In this document: one piece after another, positions 15,908 to 24,993 of the stretch
Layout: each line of letters opens with the position of its first letter
Position numbering within the stretch: position 1 is the first letter of the stretch
DNA from: Stenotrophomonas sp. 610A2
GTDB taxonomy: Bacteria > Pseudomonadota > Gammaproteobacteria > Xanthomonadales > Xanthomonadaceae
NCBI RefSeq assembly: GCF_030549615.1
Contig: NZ_CP130832.1
Location: 2,728,001-2,792,000, forward strand
Reading direction: 5' to 3'
Length of the DNA: 64,000 bases
Notes under the pieces: model-generated
The model's database searches: none
What the model was told of the DNA's origin: nothing
What the model saw: the letters and a program-made list of their open reading frames with translations, nothing else
Made by a program: the position numbers and the translations under genes

Positions 15908-16456
15908 ATGGCCCTCACCGCCACCATCCGCAAGGCCGAGCTGCAGATCAGCGACATGGACCGCGGCTACTACGCGACCCACAACCTGACCCTGGCCCAG
16001 CATCCCTCCGAAACCGACGAGCGCCTGATGGTGCGCCTGCTCGCCTTCGCCCTCAATGCCGAGGACCGGCTGGAGTTCGGCAAGGGCCTGAGCAGCGAGG
16101 ACGAGCCGGACCTGTGGCAGCTGGACTACACCGGCGATATCGAGCAGTGGATCGATCTCGGCCACCCGGACGAGTCGCGCGTGCGCAAGGCCTGCAACCG
16201 CAGCCGCCGCGTGCAGATCGTCAATTACGGCGGCAATGCCTCCGATATCTGGTGGCAGAAGCAGGGCAAGCACCTGACCCGCTTCAACAACCTGTCGGTG
16301 GTCGACCTGCCGTCTGCGTTCGTCGAGCGCTGGGGCGAACAGGTGCAGCGGGCGATGCGCTGGAGCGTGCTGATCCAGGATGGCGAGGTGCAGATCCTCA
16401 ATGATCACATCCAGCTGGACGTGATCCCGGTGTGGCGCAAGCGCCCGGCGGAGTAA
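15908..16456 (+). CDS. yaeQ: YaeQ family protein
   Basis: 182 residues, standard length for YaeQ. Recognised by MALTATIRKAELQISDMDRGYY, SETDERLMVRLLAFAL, WIDLGHPDESRVRKACNRS and VQILNDHIQLDVIP. YaeQ has a PD-(D/E)xK nuclease-like fold; E. coli YaeQ was once linked to RfaH-like activity, but its role is unsettled. It is cytoplasmic. The flavoprotein gene begins 6 nt downstream, so the two are likely co-transcribed. Confidence 0.92.
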   Translation: MALTATIRKAELQISDMDRGYYATHNLTLAQHPSETDERLMVRLLAFALNAEDRLEFGKGLSSEDEPDLWQLDYTGDIEQWIDLGHPDESRVRKACNRSRRVQIVNYGGNASDIWWQKQGKHLTRFNNLSVVDLPSAFVERWGEQVQRAMRWSVLIQDGEVQILNDHIQLDVIPVWRKRPAE

Positions 16457-16462
16457 GCAGTA

Positions 16463-17653
16463 GTGGCAGACAAGCTAATCCGCTGCGACGTATTGGTGAT
16501 CGGCGCTGGCGCGGCCGGGCTGATGTGTGCGCTCACCGCCGGCCAGCGCGGCCGCATCGTGCAGGTGATCGATCATGCCAACAAGGTTGGCAAGAAGATC
16601 CTGATGTCCGGCGGTGGCCGCTGCAACTTCACCAATACCGGCACCACCGCAGCGAACTTCATCTCGAACAACCCGCACTTCTGCAAATCAGCGCTGGCGC
16701 GTTATACGCCGGCCGATTTCATCGAGATGGTCGAGCGCCACGGCATCGCCTATCACGAGAAGGAACTCGGCCAGCTGTTCTGCGATATCTCCTCCAAGCA
16801 GATCGTAAAGATGCTGCTGGACGAGTGTTCCGACGCCGGCGTGCAGATCCGCACCGACTGCGGCGTGCAGCAGATCGAGCGTGGCACCGATGGTTTCCGC
16901 GTGCGTACCGCGCAGGGCCTGTTCCACAGCGCCTCGGTGGTGATCGCCACCGGTGGCTTGTCGATTCCCAGCATGGGCGCCAGCGGCTTCGGTTACGAGG
17001 TGGCGCGCAACTTCGGCCACGAACTGCTGCCGACCCGTGCTGGCCTGGTACCGCTGACGCTTAGCGGCACCCACCAGGAACGCTTTGCCGAGCTCAGCGG
17101 CGTTGCGCTGCCAGTGGAGGCGCGCTGCAACGGCAAGAGCTTCCGCAATTCCATGCTGATCACCCATCGCGGTGTCAGTGGCCCGGCGATCCTGCAGATC
17201 TCCTCGTACTGGCAGCCCGGCAACGACCTGCGACTGGACCTGCTGCCCGATCACGACGCAGCTGAATGGCTGCGGCAGATGAAGCGAGAGCGCGGCGCCT
17301 CCGAACTGCGCACCGTGCTGTCCGAGGTCATGCCGAGGCGACTGGCCCTGCGCCTGTGCGAGCAATGGCTGAAGGACAAGCCGATGCGGCAGATGGACGA
17401 GCCCGAACTCAAGGCAGCCGCCAGCCTGCTGTCGGACTTCCCGTTGGTGGCCAGCGGCACCGAGGGCTACCGCACCGCTGAAGTCACCCTGGGCGGCGTC
17501 GATACCCGCAAGGTCTCCTCCTCGACGATGGAATCCCAGCTCGTCCCCGGCCTGCATTTTGTCGGCGAGGTACTGGACGTGACCGGTTGGCTGGGCGGCT
17601 ACAACTTCCAATGGGCCTGGGCATCCGGCCGCGCCGCCGGCATGGCGGTGTAA
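16463..17653 (+). CDS. YhiN/HI0933-type FAD-dependent flavoprotein
   Basis: 396 residues. The N-terminal dinucleotide fold reads VLVIGAGAAGLMCALTAGQRG (residues about 10-30), followed by KKILMSGGGRCNFTN, the HI0933 signature. The C-terminus carries TEGYRTAEVTLGGVDT and VTGWLGGYNFQWAWASGRAAG, binding the FAD. Relatives include BaiN, but the substrate of the common bacterial form is not known. Start GTG 16463, close after yaeQ. Confidence 0.9.
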   Translation: MADKLIRCDVLVIGAGAAGLMCALTAGQRGRIVQVIDHANKVGKKILMSGGGRCNFTNTGTTAANFISNNPHFCKSALARYTPADFIEMVERHGIAYHEKELGQLFCDISSKQIVKMLLDECSDAGVQIRTDCGVQQIERGTDGFRVRTAQGLFHSASVVIATGGLSIPSMGASGFGYEVARNFGHELLPTRAGLVPLTLSGTHQERFAELSGVALPVEARCNGKSFRNSMLITHRGVSGPAILQISSYWQPGNDLRLDLLPDHDAAEWLRQMKRERGASELRTVLSEVMPRRLALRLCEQWLKDKPMRQMDEPELKAAASLLSDFPLVASGTEGYRTAEVTLGGVDTRKVSSSTMESQLVPGLHFVGEVLDVTGWLGGYNFQWAWASGRAAGMAV

Positions 17654-17847
17654 GCGGATTCATCCACTCAGGACGCCCGCCATGCGGCCGCGCGCAATCC
17701 CTGCCGCTGCGCGCCCGGTCCGCGGCGGCAACGCCCCGCTGCCCGCCTTGCGACTACACTCACGGGAGCACGTCACAGGCAAGCGATCTGCGCATAGACG
17801 CCAACGCCGTGCATCGTGTATTAAACCCCGTCCCCCGGGAGTCTTGA

Positions 17848-19917
17848 ATGCAGAACGCCAAAGACATCACCTTGCGCTTGCTGATCGTTGATGACAGCGC
17901 CGAGAGCGCCGAGGCCATCGTCAGCACCTTGCGCAACAGCGGCATCGCGGTGCGTCCGTCGCGGCCGCAGAGCGCCGACGAACTGAACCAGGCACTGGGT
18001 CAGCCCATCGACCTGGTGCTGGCAGCCAACTCTTACGCCATTCCCCAGTTGCTGTTGACCCAGCAGGTCGCGGCCAGCGGCAAGGACATTCCGATGATCC
18101 TGCTGAGCGACAGCATCGATGCACAGATGTTGCTGAACTCAGCCGCCAATGGCATCCGCGCCATCGCCTTGCGCCAGCAGCCGGATCACCTGTTGTCGGT
18201 GGTGCAGAACGAATGGACCGACCTGCAGGCGCGACGCGGCCTGCGCCGGATCGAGGCGCAGATGCGCGAGACCGAGCGCCGCTGCGATGCGCTGATCTCG
18301 TCCTCGCGCGATCCCATCGCCTACATCCACGAAGGCATGCACATCCGTGCCAACGAAGCCTACCTGGACATGTTCGGCTTCGAGTCCTTCGAGGACGTGG
18401 AAGGCATCTCGCTGCTGGACATGGTGGCGCCGCAGCATGTGGAGAACTTCAAGCAACTGCTGAAGTCGCTGAGCAAGGGCGAAGCACCGCCGCCGCAGTA
18501 CGAAGTGCACGCTCGCAACCAGGATGGCGACACCTTCCCGGCGACCATGGAGTTCACCGCCGCCACCTATGAAGGCGAGAGCTGCTTCCAGATCGTGTTC
18601 CGTCGCCGCGAGGAGTTCGACCCCGAGCTGGCGCGCGAAGTAGAAGCCCTGCGCCAGCGCGACCAGGTCACCGGCCTGCTCAACCGCCCAACCTTCATGG
18701 TGCAGCTGGAGAACGCCGTGGCCCAGGTCGGCCGCAGCGATGGCCAGTACGGCTTCCTGCTGGTCGAACCGGATCACTATGCACGCCTGCTGCCCGATAT
18801 CGGCCTGGACTCGGCCGATGCATTGATTGCAGCGCTCGGCCAGAAGCTGGCCCAGGCAATCGGCGAAGACGCGCAGCTGGCCCGCTTTGGCGAACACAAT
18901 TTCGCCGTACTTACCGAAGGCGACTACGCGCACACCTCGCAGATGGCCGAACGTGTTCGTACTGCGTTTGCCTCTGCGATATTCAGCATCGGCGAACGCT
19001 CGGCTACCGTCACCGTCAGCATTGGCGGCGTACAGGTCGGCGAGAAGATTGCCAGCGTCGGCCAGGTCTTGAACCGCGCCAATGACTGCGCGCGCGCGGC
19101 GATCGAGCTGGGCGGCAATACGTTCAAGGTATTCGACCCGGGCGCGGCTGACCGCGTCGAGGAAGAACGCATCCAGAGCTGGGTACAGCGCATCCGCCAG
19201 GCGGTGGCAGGCGATGGCTTCCATCTCCGCTTCCGGCCTGTGCTGAACCTGATGGGCGAGCCTATCCAGCTGTATGACACCTCACTGCAGATGGAAAACA
19301 ACGGCGAGACGGTCGGGCCGGCGACATTCCTGCCGATCGCGCAGGAACATGACCTGCTGGCGCCGATCAACCGCTGGGTGGTTGCCAACGCCATCCGCGC
19401 GCTGGGCGAGCGTCGCCGCGCCGGTCACCGCACGCACCTGATGGTGCGCATCACCCCGGAGTCGTTCTCCGACCCCGAGCTGCTGTCGGTGATCCGCACC
19501 GGCCTGCTGGCCGAAGGCGTGGAAGGCGCGCAGCTGTGGCTGCAGATTCCGGAGGCCAAGGTCTTCACCCACCTGCGCAACGCGCAGCAGTTCCTCAGTG
19601 ATGTCACCGTGCTGGGCTGCAAGGTCGGTCTGGAGCAGTTTGGCTCGGGTCTGGATTCGTTCCAGCTGCTGGCGCATTTCCAACCCGGCTTCCTCAAGCT
19701 GGACAGCGCGTTTACTGCTGACCCTTCGCTGGCCAAGGAGCAGCTGGAGAAGACCCAGGAGATCACTACCAAGGCGCAGTCGGCGGGCATTTTGACCATC
19801 GCCGAGTTCGTGGCCGATGCGTCGACGATGAGCTTGCTGTTCAGTGCCGGCGTGGATTACGTGGAAGGCGATTTTGTCGGGCCGCCGACGGCCGAGATGG
19901 ATTTTGAGTTTGGTTGA
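17848..19917 (+). CDS. fimX: FimX: degenerate REC-PAS-GGDEF-EAL c-di-GMP receptor for type IV pili
   Basis: 689 residues, the length I recall for Xanthomonas FimX. An N-terminal receiver-like domain (LLIVDDSAESAEAI) lacks a phospho-Asp (LVLAANSY). A PAS domain spans about 150-255. The GGDEF domain reads FGEHN at the active site, so it cannot make c-di-GMP. The EAL domain has YDTSLQM in place of the EAL motif and lacks most metal ligands, so it should bind rather than degrade c-di-GMP. In Xanthomonas FimX links c-di-GMP to the PilZ protein and the PilB motor for pilus extension. GGGAG lies about 8 nt before ATG 17848. Confidence 0.9.
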   Translation: MQNAKDITLRLLIVDDSAESAEAIVSTLRNSGIAVRPSRPQSADELNQALGQPIDLVLAANSYAIPQLLLTQQVAASGKDIPMILLSDSIDAQMLLNSAANGIRAIALRQQPDHLLSVVQNEWTDLQARRGLRRIEAQMRETERRCDALISSSRDPIAYIHEGMHIRANEAYLDMFGFESFEDVEGISLLDMVAPQHVENFKQLLKSLSKGEAPPPQYEVHARNQDGDTFPATMEFTAATYEGESCFQIVFRRREEFDPELAREVEALRQRDQVTGLLNRPTFMVQLENAVAQVGRSDGQYGFLLVEPDHYARLLPDIGLDSADALIAALGQKLAQAIGEDAQLARFGEHNFAVLTEGDYAHTSQMAERVRTAFASAIFSIGERSATVTVSIGGVQVGEKIASVGQVLNRANDCARAAIELGGNTFKVFDPGAADRVEEERIQSWVQRIRQAVAGDGFHLRFRPVLNLMGEPIQLYDTSLQMENNGETVGPATFLPIAQEHDLLAPINRWVVANAIRALGERRRAGHRTHLMVRITPESFSDPELLSVIRTGLLAEGVEGAQLWLQIPEAKVFTHLRNAQQFLSDVTVLGCKVGLEQFGSGLDSFQLLAHFQPGFLKLDSAFTADPSLAKEQLEKTQEITTKAQSAGILTIAEFVADASTMSLLFSAGVDYVEGDFVGPPTAEMDFEFG

Positions 19918-19950
19918 TGGGTGATTGGGCTGCGTTCTGACGTTCCGCGC

Positions 19951-20092
19951 TAGAAGCTGCCCTCACCCCAACCCCTCTCCCGCATGCGGGAGAGGGGCTA
20001 GCAATCCGCGAGCGCGAGCAATGTCTGCAACCTCAGCTCTAAAGCCCCTCTCCCGCCTGCGGGAGAGGGGTTGGGGTGAGGGGAAGCTCCTA
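19951..20092. repeat. Large REP-type inverted repeat between fimX and fabV
   Basis: Two arms of about 49 bp (19951-19999 and 20043-20092) are near-identical inverted copies. Each contains CCTCACCCCAACCCCTCTCC followed by a small inner palindrome CCCGC..GCGGG. About 43 nt separate them. Relatives of the same element occur at 57924-58042 and 59498-59610. It may act as a transcription barrier between the convergent genes. Confidence 0.85.
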
Positions 20093-20103
20093 GCTAGAGA
20101 TGC

Positions 20104-20134
20104 AAAAAAGAAGGCCGCGTAAAGCGCGGCCTTC
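20104..20134 (-). terminator. fabV terminator
   Basis: Stem GAAGGCCGCG at 20110-20119 with complement at 20125-20134 and a 5-nt loop. On the minus strand T6 follows, 22 nt after the fabV stop. Confidence 0.88.
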
Positions 20135-20156
20135 TCTCATCCAAAAAACCGAAAAC

Positions 20157-21416
20157 TCAGACCTCGACAATCCCCGGAATAGCCACATCCGGATTCACAT
20201 CGGCCTCGTAATCCACGCCGTCGATACCGAACCCGAACAGGCGCAGGAAATCGGCCTTGTAGCCGGCCAGGTCGCTGATCTCGTACAGGTTCTCGTTGGT
20301 CACCTGCGGCCACAGCTCCAGCACCTTGCCCTGCACTTCCGGCGCCATTTCCTTGTAGTCCGCACGAAGACGGCCTTCGCCGTCCACCAGTGCGATCTCA
20401 CGGCCCTGCGCGTCCTGCAACTGCTGGCGGATGTGGTCAGCCGCGTTGGCACCGCCCTGCGGGCCGTTGTACAGAATGTCGTACAGGGTATCGAGCTGCT
20501 CGATGCAGCCTTCGTGCGTACCCTGCTCTTTCATCACCTTGAACAACAGCGACAGATACAGCGGCATGGTCGGGATCGCCGAGCTGGCCTGGGTTACAAC
20601 CGCCTTCAGCACCGACACACGCGCATCGCCGCCCAGCCCCTGCAGCTTGTCGCGGATGGCCAGCACCTTGGCGTCCAGATCCTTCTTGGCAGCACCGATG
20701 GAACCATTCCAGTAAATGGCCTGGGTGATCTCTTCGCCCACGTAGGTGAATGCAGTAGTGGTGGCACCTGGTGCCAGCACGCCAGCCTCAAGCAGCGCAT
20801 CGATCCACATCTGCCAGTCTTCGCCACCCATGACCTGCACGGTGCCAGCGATTTCCTCGGCCGTTGCCGGCTGCAGCGTGGTTTCGGTCAGCACTTCCTT
20901 GTCGGTGTCCAAGCCACGCAAGGTGATCGGCGCGCCAATCGGCTTCAGAGTGGAGCTGATGATTTCGCCGGTTTTGGGGTGCTTGCGGCGCGGCGCGGCA
21001 AGGCTGTAGACCACCTGATCGACCTGACCCAGGTCGGCCTTGATGATCTCGATGACCTTCTGCTTCACCTCGTCGGAGAACGCATCGCCGTTGACGCTGC
21101 GCGCATACAGGCCAGCCTGGTGTGCGTACTTCTCGAACGCAGCCGAGTTGTACCAACCCGCCGTACCCGGCTTGGTCTCGCTGCCCGGACGTTCAAAGAA
21201 CACGCCCAGGGTAGCGGCATCACTGCCGAACGCCGCCTTGATGCGGGCGGCCAGACCGTAACCGGTGGAGGCACCGAGCACCAGCACCTTCTTCGGGCCA
21301 TTGGCCAGCTTGGGCTGGGCCTTGATGTAATCGATCTGTTCCTTGACCGCCGCATCGCAACCAGTCGGATGGGTGGTGACGCAGATGAAGCCGCGCACAC
21401 GCGGTTTGATGACCAT
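20157..21416 (-). CDS. fabV: Enoyl-ACP reductase FabV
   Basis: 419 residues, typical of FabV. It performs the last reduction of each fatty-acid elongation round with NAD(P)H. Seen here: N-terminal [20 protein letters not shown], nucleotide loop [25 protein letters not shown], and the catalytic Tyr-x8-Lys in [10 protein letters not shown]. FabV is the triclosan-insensitive form of enoyl reductase and replaces FabI in many Xanthomonadaceae. It is a single gene with its own terminator. Confidence 0.96.
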   Translation of the reverse strand: MVIKPRVRGFICVTTHPTGCDAAVKEQIDYIKAQPKLANGPKKVLVLGASTGYGLAARIKAAFGSDAATLGVFFERPGSETKPGTAGWYNSAAFEKYAHQAGLYARSVNGDAFSDEVKQKVIEIIKADLGQVDQVVYSLAAPRRKHPKTGEIISSTLKPIGAPITLRGLDTDKEVLTETTLQPATAEEIAGTVQVMGGEDWQMWIDALLEAGVLAPGATTTAFTYVGEEITQAIYWNGSIGAAKKDLDAKVLAIRDKLQGLGGDARVSVLKAVVTQASSAIPTMPLYLSLLFKVMKEQGTHEGCIEQLDTLYDILYNGPQGGANAADHIRQQLQDAQGREIALVDGEGRLRADYKEMAPEVQGKVLELWPQVTNENLYEISDLAGYKADFLRLFGFGIDGVDYEADVNPDVAIPGIVEV

Positions 21417-21559
21417 GAAAACCTCGGTTGGCTAAACAGAAGACAGCAGCACAAGCAGTTTGCGCGCTGAACCGGGAGGATCGTAGTGCGCTGCCGCATC
21501 GAAAACAACCGACGCCACCGCATGGACCGCCCTGCCCTCGCCCTTATCGCGGGCAAAAG

Positions 21560-21584
21560 AAAAGCCGCGCTGGGCGCGGCTTTT
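21560..21584 (-). terminator. Terminator after secF
   Basis: AAAAGCCGCGC at 21560-21570 pairs with its complement at 21574-21584 around a 3-nt loop. On the minus strand it runs into TTTTCTTTTG, 22 nt downstream of the secF stop. Confidence 0.85.
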
Positions 21585-21605
21585 CAGCGAGGCAGTGCGA
21601 TTCCG

Positions 21606-22574
21606 TCAGGGACGACGGGCCAGCTCTTCCTCATCCTTGGCCTTGGGCAGCAGATCCTGCTTGCTGACCTTGAACGGACCAATGCTCAGCAGCGGCACGG
21701 CCACGATGATAGAGGAGATGACCACGATCACGGCACCCACCATGTGGGTTTCGGCCAGGCCTTCCATCGACTCGCCACCGAACATGTACAGCGCCAGTGC
21801 GGACAGGAAGAACAGCACCGCGGTGATGACCGTACGCGACAGCGTCTGGTTGATCGAGCGGTTCAGTACTTCCAGCGGCTCCACGCGCAGGCTGCGGAAG
21901 TTTTCGCGGACACGGTCGAACACCACGATGATGTCGTTGATGGCAAAACCCATCACCGACAACATACCGGCCAACACGGTCAGGTCGAACTCGCGGCCGA
22001 GCAGCGACATGTAGGCAACTGTCAGGATCAGGTCGAAGAACGCGGTGATGCTGGCGACGATGGCGAACTTCCATTCGAAGCGGGCAGCGATGTAGATCAG
22101 GAAGCCGATGACCATGAACAACGTGGCGTAGATGCCGTTCATCGCCAGGTCCTTGCCGACCTGCGGACCAACGAACTCGCCCGGCTGGACGGTGGCGACA
22201 TTGTCCGCCGCAGTCACCGCAACACGGACATTCTCGGCAACCTTCTGTGCAGCATCGGCAGCATTGTTGTGCTCGCCATCTGGCGGCAGGCGGATCATCA
22301 GGTCATTGCCGCCGCCAACGCTCTGCACCTGGGCGTTCTCGAAGCCAGCCTTCTCCAGACGCTCGCGCACCGTGTCGGCGTCGATGCTCTTTTCAAAGTG
22401 GGTGCGTACGACCGTGCCGCCGGTGAACTCCAGCGCGTAGTTGAAGCCCTTGAAGCCGATGATGGCGAACGAGGCCAGCAGCAACACCACCATGATCGCG
22501 AGCACCGGCTTGCGGTGACTCATGAAGTCGATGTTGGTGTCGTTCGGAACGATGTGAAGTGGAAACAGTTTCAT
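21606..22574 (-). CDS. secF: Protein translocase subunit SecF
   Basis: 322 residues from MKLFPLHIVPNDTNIDFMSH. Six membrane segments are visible. Family motifs are FKGFNYALEFTGGTVVRTHF after the first segment, then LSVMGFAINDIIVVFDRVREN and TLSRTVITAVLFFLSALALY. With SecD it forms the membrane complex that uses proton motive force to pull exported proteins out of the SecYEG channel. It lies 61 nt downstream of secD, separated by a terminator-like hairpin. Confidence 0.96.
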   Translation of the reverse strand: MKLFPLHIVPNDTNIDFMSHRKPVLAIMVVLLLASFAIIGFKGFNYALEFTGGTVVRTHFEKSIDADTVRERLEKAGFENAQVQSVGGGNDLMIRLPPDGEHNNAADAAQKVAENVRVAVTAADNVATVQPGEFVGPQVGKDLAMNGIYATLFMVIGFLIYIAARFEWKFAIVASITAFFDLILTVAYMSLLGREFDLTVLAGMLSVMGFAINDIIVVFDRVRENFRSLRVEPLEVLNRSINQTLSRTVITAVLFFLSALALYMFGGESMEGLAETHMVGAVIVVISSIIVAVPLLSIGPFKVSKQDLLPKAKDEEELARRP

Positions 22575-22590
22575 GCAAGGAGTTCCTTGG

Positions 22591-22615
22591 AAAACCCGCA
22601 CCGGTCAGGTGCGGG
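22591..22615 (-). terminator. Hairpin with T-tract between secD and secF, possible attenuator
   Basis: CCCGCACC at 22595-22602 pairs with GGTGCGGG at 22608-22615. On the minus strand the stem is followed by T4. It sits in the short gap between secD and secF, where termination would lower secF relative to secD. It could instead protect the secD message end. Confidence 0.5.
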
Positions 22616-22635
22616 CTTCTGCGAAGAGATTCGCG

Positions 22636-24480
22636 TCAGATGGCCACGGAGTTCAGCTTCTTGCGCTTGGCGTAGATCAGCGTCGCCAGAGCACGCGACA
22701 CGGTGATCGCAGTGAACATCGAGGCAAAAATACCGATGATCATGGTCAGCGCGAAGCCCTTCAGCGGGCCGGTACCGAACGCGTACAGCGCCACACCGAC
22801 GATCAGGCCAGTGAGGTTGGCGTCGAGGATGGTGCCCGAGGCACGCTCGTAACCCTCCGCAATCGCCTTCTTCGCCGGCATGCCCAGGCGCAACTCTTCA
22901 CGGATACGTTCGTTGATCAGCACGTTGGCGTCGACCGACAAGCCGACCGACAAGGCCAGACCGGCAAAGCCCGGCAAGGTCATGGTCGCACCGAACATCG
23001 ACATCACCGCCACCACGATCAGCAGGTTGAACAGCAGCGCCACCGAGGTGATCACGCCGAACATGCGGTAGTAGATGGCGAAGAACACCAGGGTGAAGAT
23101 GAACGAGAAGACGACCGCCTTGACGCCGCGGTCCACGTTTTCCTTACCCAGGCTCGGGCCGATCACGTATTCCTCGACGAAGTCCATCGGCGCAGCCAGC
23201 GAGCCTGCGCGCAGCAGCTTGGCCAGGCCATCGGCTTCGGTCTTCTCCAGGCCGGTGGTCTGGAATTCCTTGCCGAACACGCCATTGATGTTGGCCACCG
23301 AGATCACTTCTTCCTTGACCCGGAAGCTGCGCTGCTCCACGCCATTGACCATGGTCACCTGCGGAATCCGCTCGGTGTAGACCACGGCCATCGGCTTGCC
23401 GACATTGGCGCTGGTGAAATCAAACATGCGCTGGCCGCCGACGCTGTTCAGCGTCACGCTGACCGACGGCAGGCCGTTCTGGTCAGTGGAGGTTGCGGCC
23501 TTGACCATCTGGTCACCGGTGACGATGGTGCGCTTGTTCAGCAGCACCGGGCGACCGGCGCGGTCGCGGTACAACTTGGCTTCCGGCGGGATGCGGCCGG
23601 TGCTGGCGGCATCTTCGGCATTGCCATCAACCACGGCGCGGTATTCCAGCGTCGCGGTGGCACCAATCATGCGCTTGGCTTCGGCCGTGTCCTGCACGCC
23701 CGGCAACTCGACCACGATACGGTCTTCGCCCTGGCGCTGGATGATCGGCTCAGCCACGCCCAGTTCGTTGACGCGGTTGCGCAGGGTGGTCAGATTCTGT
23801 TCGATGGCGCCGGAGGCGATCTGCAGCATTTCCGCCTGCGGCACGGTGGCGGTGATGCGATCGCCACTGACCGAGTAACTGAAAGTCGGCTGTGCCTTGG
23901 CCAGTGCAGCACGAGCCTTGTCGGCATCGGCAGCATTGGTCAGCGCGACCGAGATATCGCTTTCGCCACGACGCTCGACCGAACGGTAGGAGACGCGGTT
24001 GTCACGCAGGGTGGTACGCACGTCTTCGGTGAAGGCTTCGAAGCGCTTGTCCACCGCGGCCTTCTGGTCCACCTGCAATGCGAAATGCACGCCGCCGACC
24101 AGATCCAGACCCAGCACCATCGGCTTGCCGCCGAGATTGGCCAGCCAATCCGGCACGGTCGAGGCCAGGTTCAGGGCGACGGTGTAGTTTTCGCCTGCCG
24201 TCTCACGCAGCACCTCATTGGCGCGCGACTGGGCGTCCAGCGAAGTCAGGCGGACGATCAGGTTGTTCTCGCCCTCCTTCTCCACCGACTTGGCGGTGAC
24301 ACCGGCCTCGCCCAGCGCCTTGTTGACGCGCTCTTGCAGCGCATCATCAATCTGCCCACCACGGTTGGCGGTGATCTGAACGGACGGATCCTTCTGGTAG
24401 ATGTTGGGCAGCGCATACAGCGCGCTGACCGCCAGAACGATCAGAATCAGGAAGTACTTCCAGCGCGGAAATTCAAGCAT
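22636..24480 (-). CDS. secD: Protein translocase subunit SecD
   Basis: 614 residues. An N-terminal membrane segment (FPRWKYFLILIVLAVSALYALP) is followed by the large periplasmic P1 head region that engages emerging proteins, then five more segments at the C-terminus. Motifs include LDLVGGVHFALQVD, VVELPGVQDTAEAKRMIGATATLE and AGLALSVGLSVDANVLINERIREEL (the conserved D-x-N-x2-I/L-x3-R). It is part of the yajC-secD-secF run. Confidence 0.96.
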   Translation of the reverse strand: MLEFPRWKYFLILIVLAVSALYALPNIYQKDPSVQITANRGGQIDDALQERVNKALGEAGVTAKSVEKEGENNLIVRLTSLDAQSRANEVLRETAGENYTVALNLASTVPDWLANLGGKPMVLGLDLVGGVHFALQVDQKAAVDKRFEAFTEDVRTTLRDNRVSYRSVERRGESDISVALTNAADADKARAALAKAQPTFSYSVSGDRITATVPQAEMLQIASGAIEQNLTTLRNRVNELGVAEPIIQRQGEDRIVVELPGVQDTAEAKRMIGATATLEYRAVVDGNAEDAASTGRIPPEAKLYRDRAGRPVLLNKRTIVTGDQMVKAATSTDQNGLPSVSVTLNSVGGQRMFDFTSANVGKPMAVVYTERIPQVTMVNGVEQRSFRVKEEVISVANINGVFGKEFQTTGLEKTEADGLAKLLRAGSLAAPMDFVEEYVIGPSLGKENVDRGVKAVVFSFIFTLVFFAIYYRMFGVITSVALLFNLLIVVAVMSMFGATMTLPGFAGLALSVGLSVDANVLINERIREELRLGMPAKKAIAEGYERASGTILDANLTGLIVGVALYAFGTGPLKGFALTMIIGIFASMFTAITVSRALATLIYAKRKKLNSVAI

Positions 24481-24537
24481 TGCAGGATCCTGCGCGACGC
24501 CGGTGCGGCGTCACGACGTGACGGAAAGGGATCAGCC

Positions 24538-24867
24538 TCAGGCGGCGTTCTTCAGCGTGCCCTTGGGCAGGACGTTGCCGACCGAGCCCTTCTGCACGCG
24601 GATGCGGACGTTGTCGGCCACTTCCACGGTGATGAAGTTGTCGCCGATGTCGGTGACCACGCCAGCAATACCGCCGGAGGTCAGCACTTCGTCACCCTTG
24701 GAGATCTTCTCCAGCATTGCCTTGTGTTCTTTCTGGCGCTTCATCTGCGGGCGGATCATCAGGAAGTACATCACTGCGATCAGTGCGATGGGCAGCAGGA
24801 AGGTACCCATGCCCGGTGCGGCCGGAGCGGCCTGGGCGACGGGAAGCAGGATAGCCATGAGAGTCAT
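24538..24867 (-). CDS. yajC: Sec translocon accessory protein YajC
   Basis: 109 residues. One membrane segment (GTFLLPIALIAVMYFLMIRPQ) ends in the RPQ signature and is followed by KRQKEHKAMLEKISKGDEVLTSGGIAGVV, the soluble cytoplasmic part. It associates with SecDF and with YidC. An AAGGA site lies 7 nt before ATG 24867, which supports this start over one three codons later. It precedes secD by 57 nt. Confidence 0.94.
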   Translation of the reverse strand: MTLMAILLPVAQAAPAAPGMGTFLLPIALIAVMYFLMIRPQMKRQKEHKAMLEKISKGDEVLTSGGIAGVVTDIGDNFITVEVADNVRIRVQKGSVGNVLPKGTLKNAA

Positions 24868-24993
24868 TTTGTAATCCTTGATGTTGGGCGGCACCCACCC
24901 GGGCCGGATGGCCTGCAGCAGTTACCGCGAAACGGGGTCAGCCGTGAAGTATGCCACGCGTCCGGGAGCGCGTCCCGGACAGTGTGAAGACCG

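Noticed and set aside
22573..24987. An 804-residue open frame antisense to secD and yajC
   Set aside because: secD is unmistakable; the opposite frame is His/Gln/Asp-rich with no domain, typical of high-GC antisense frames.
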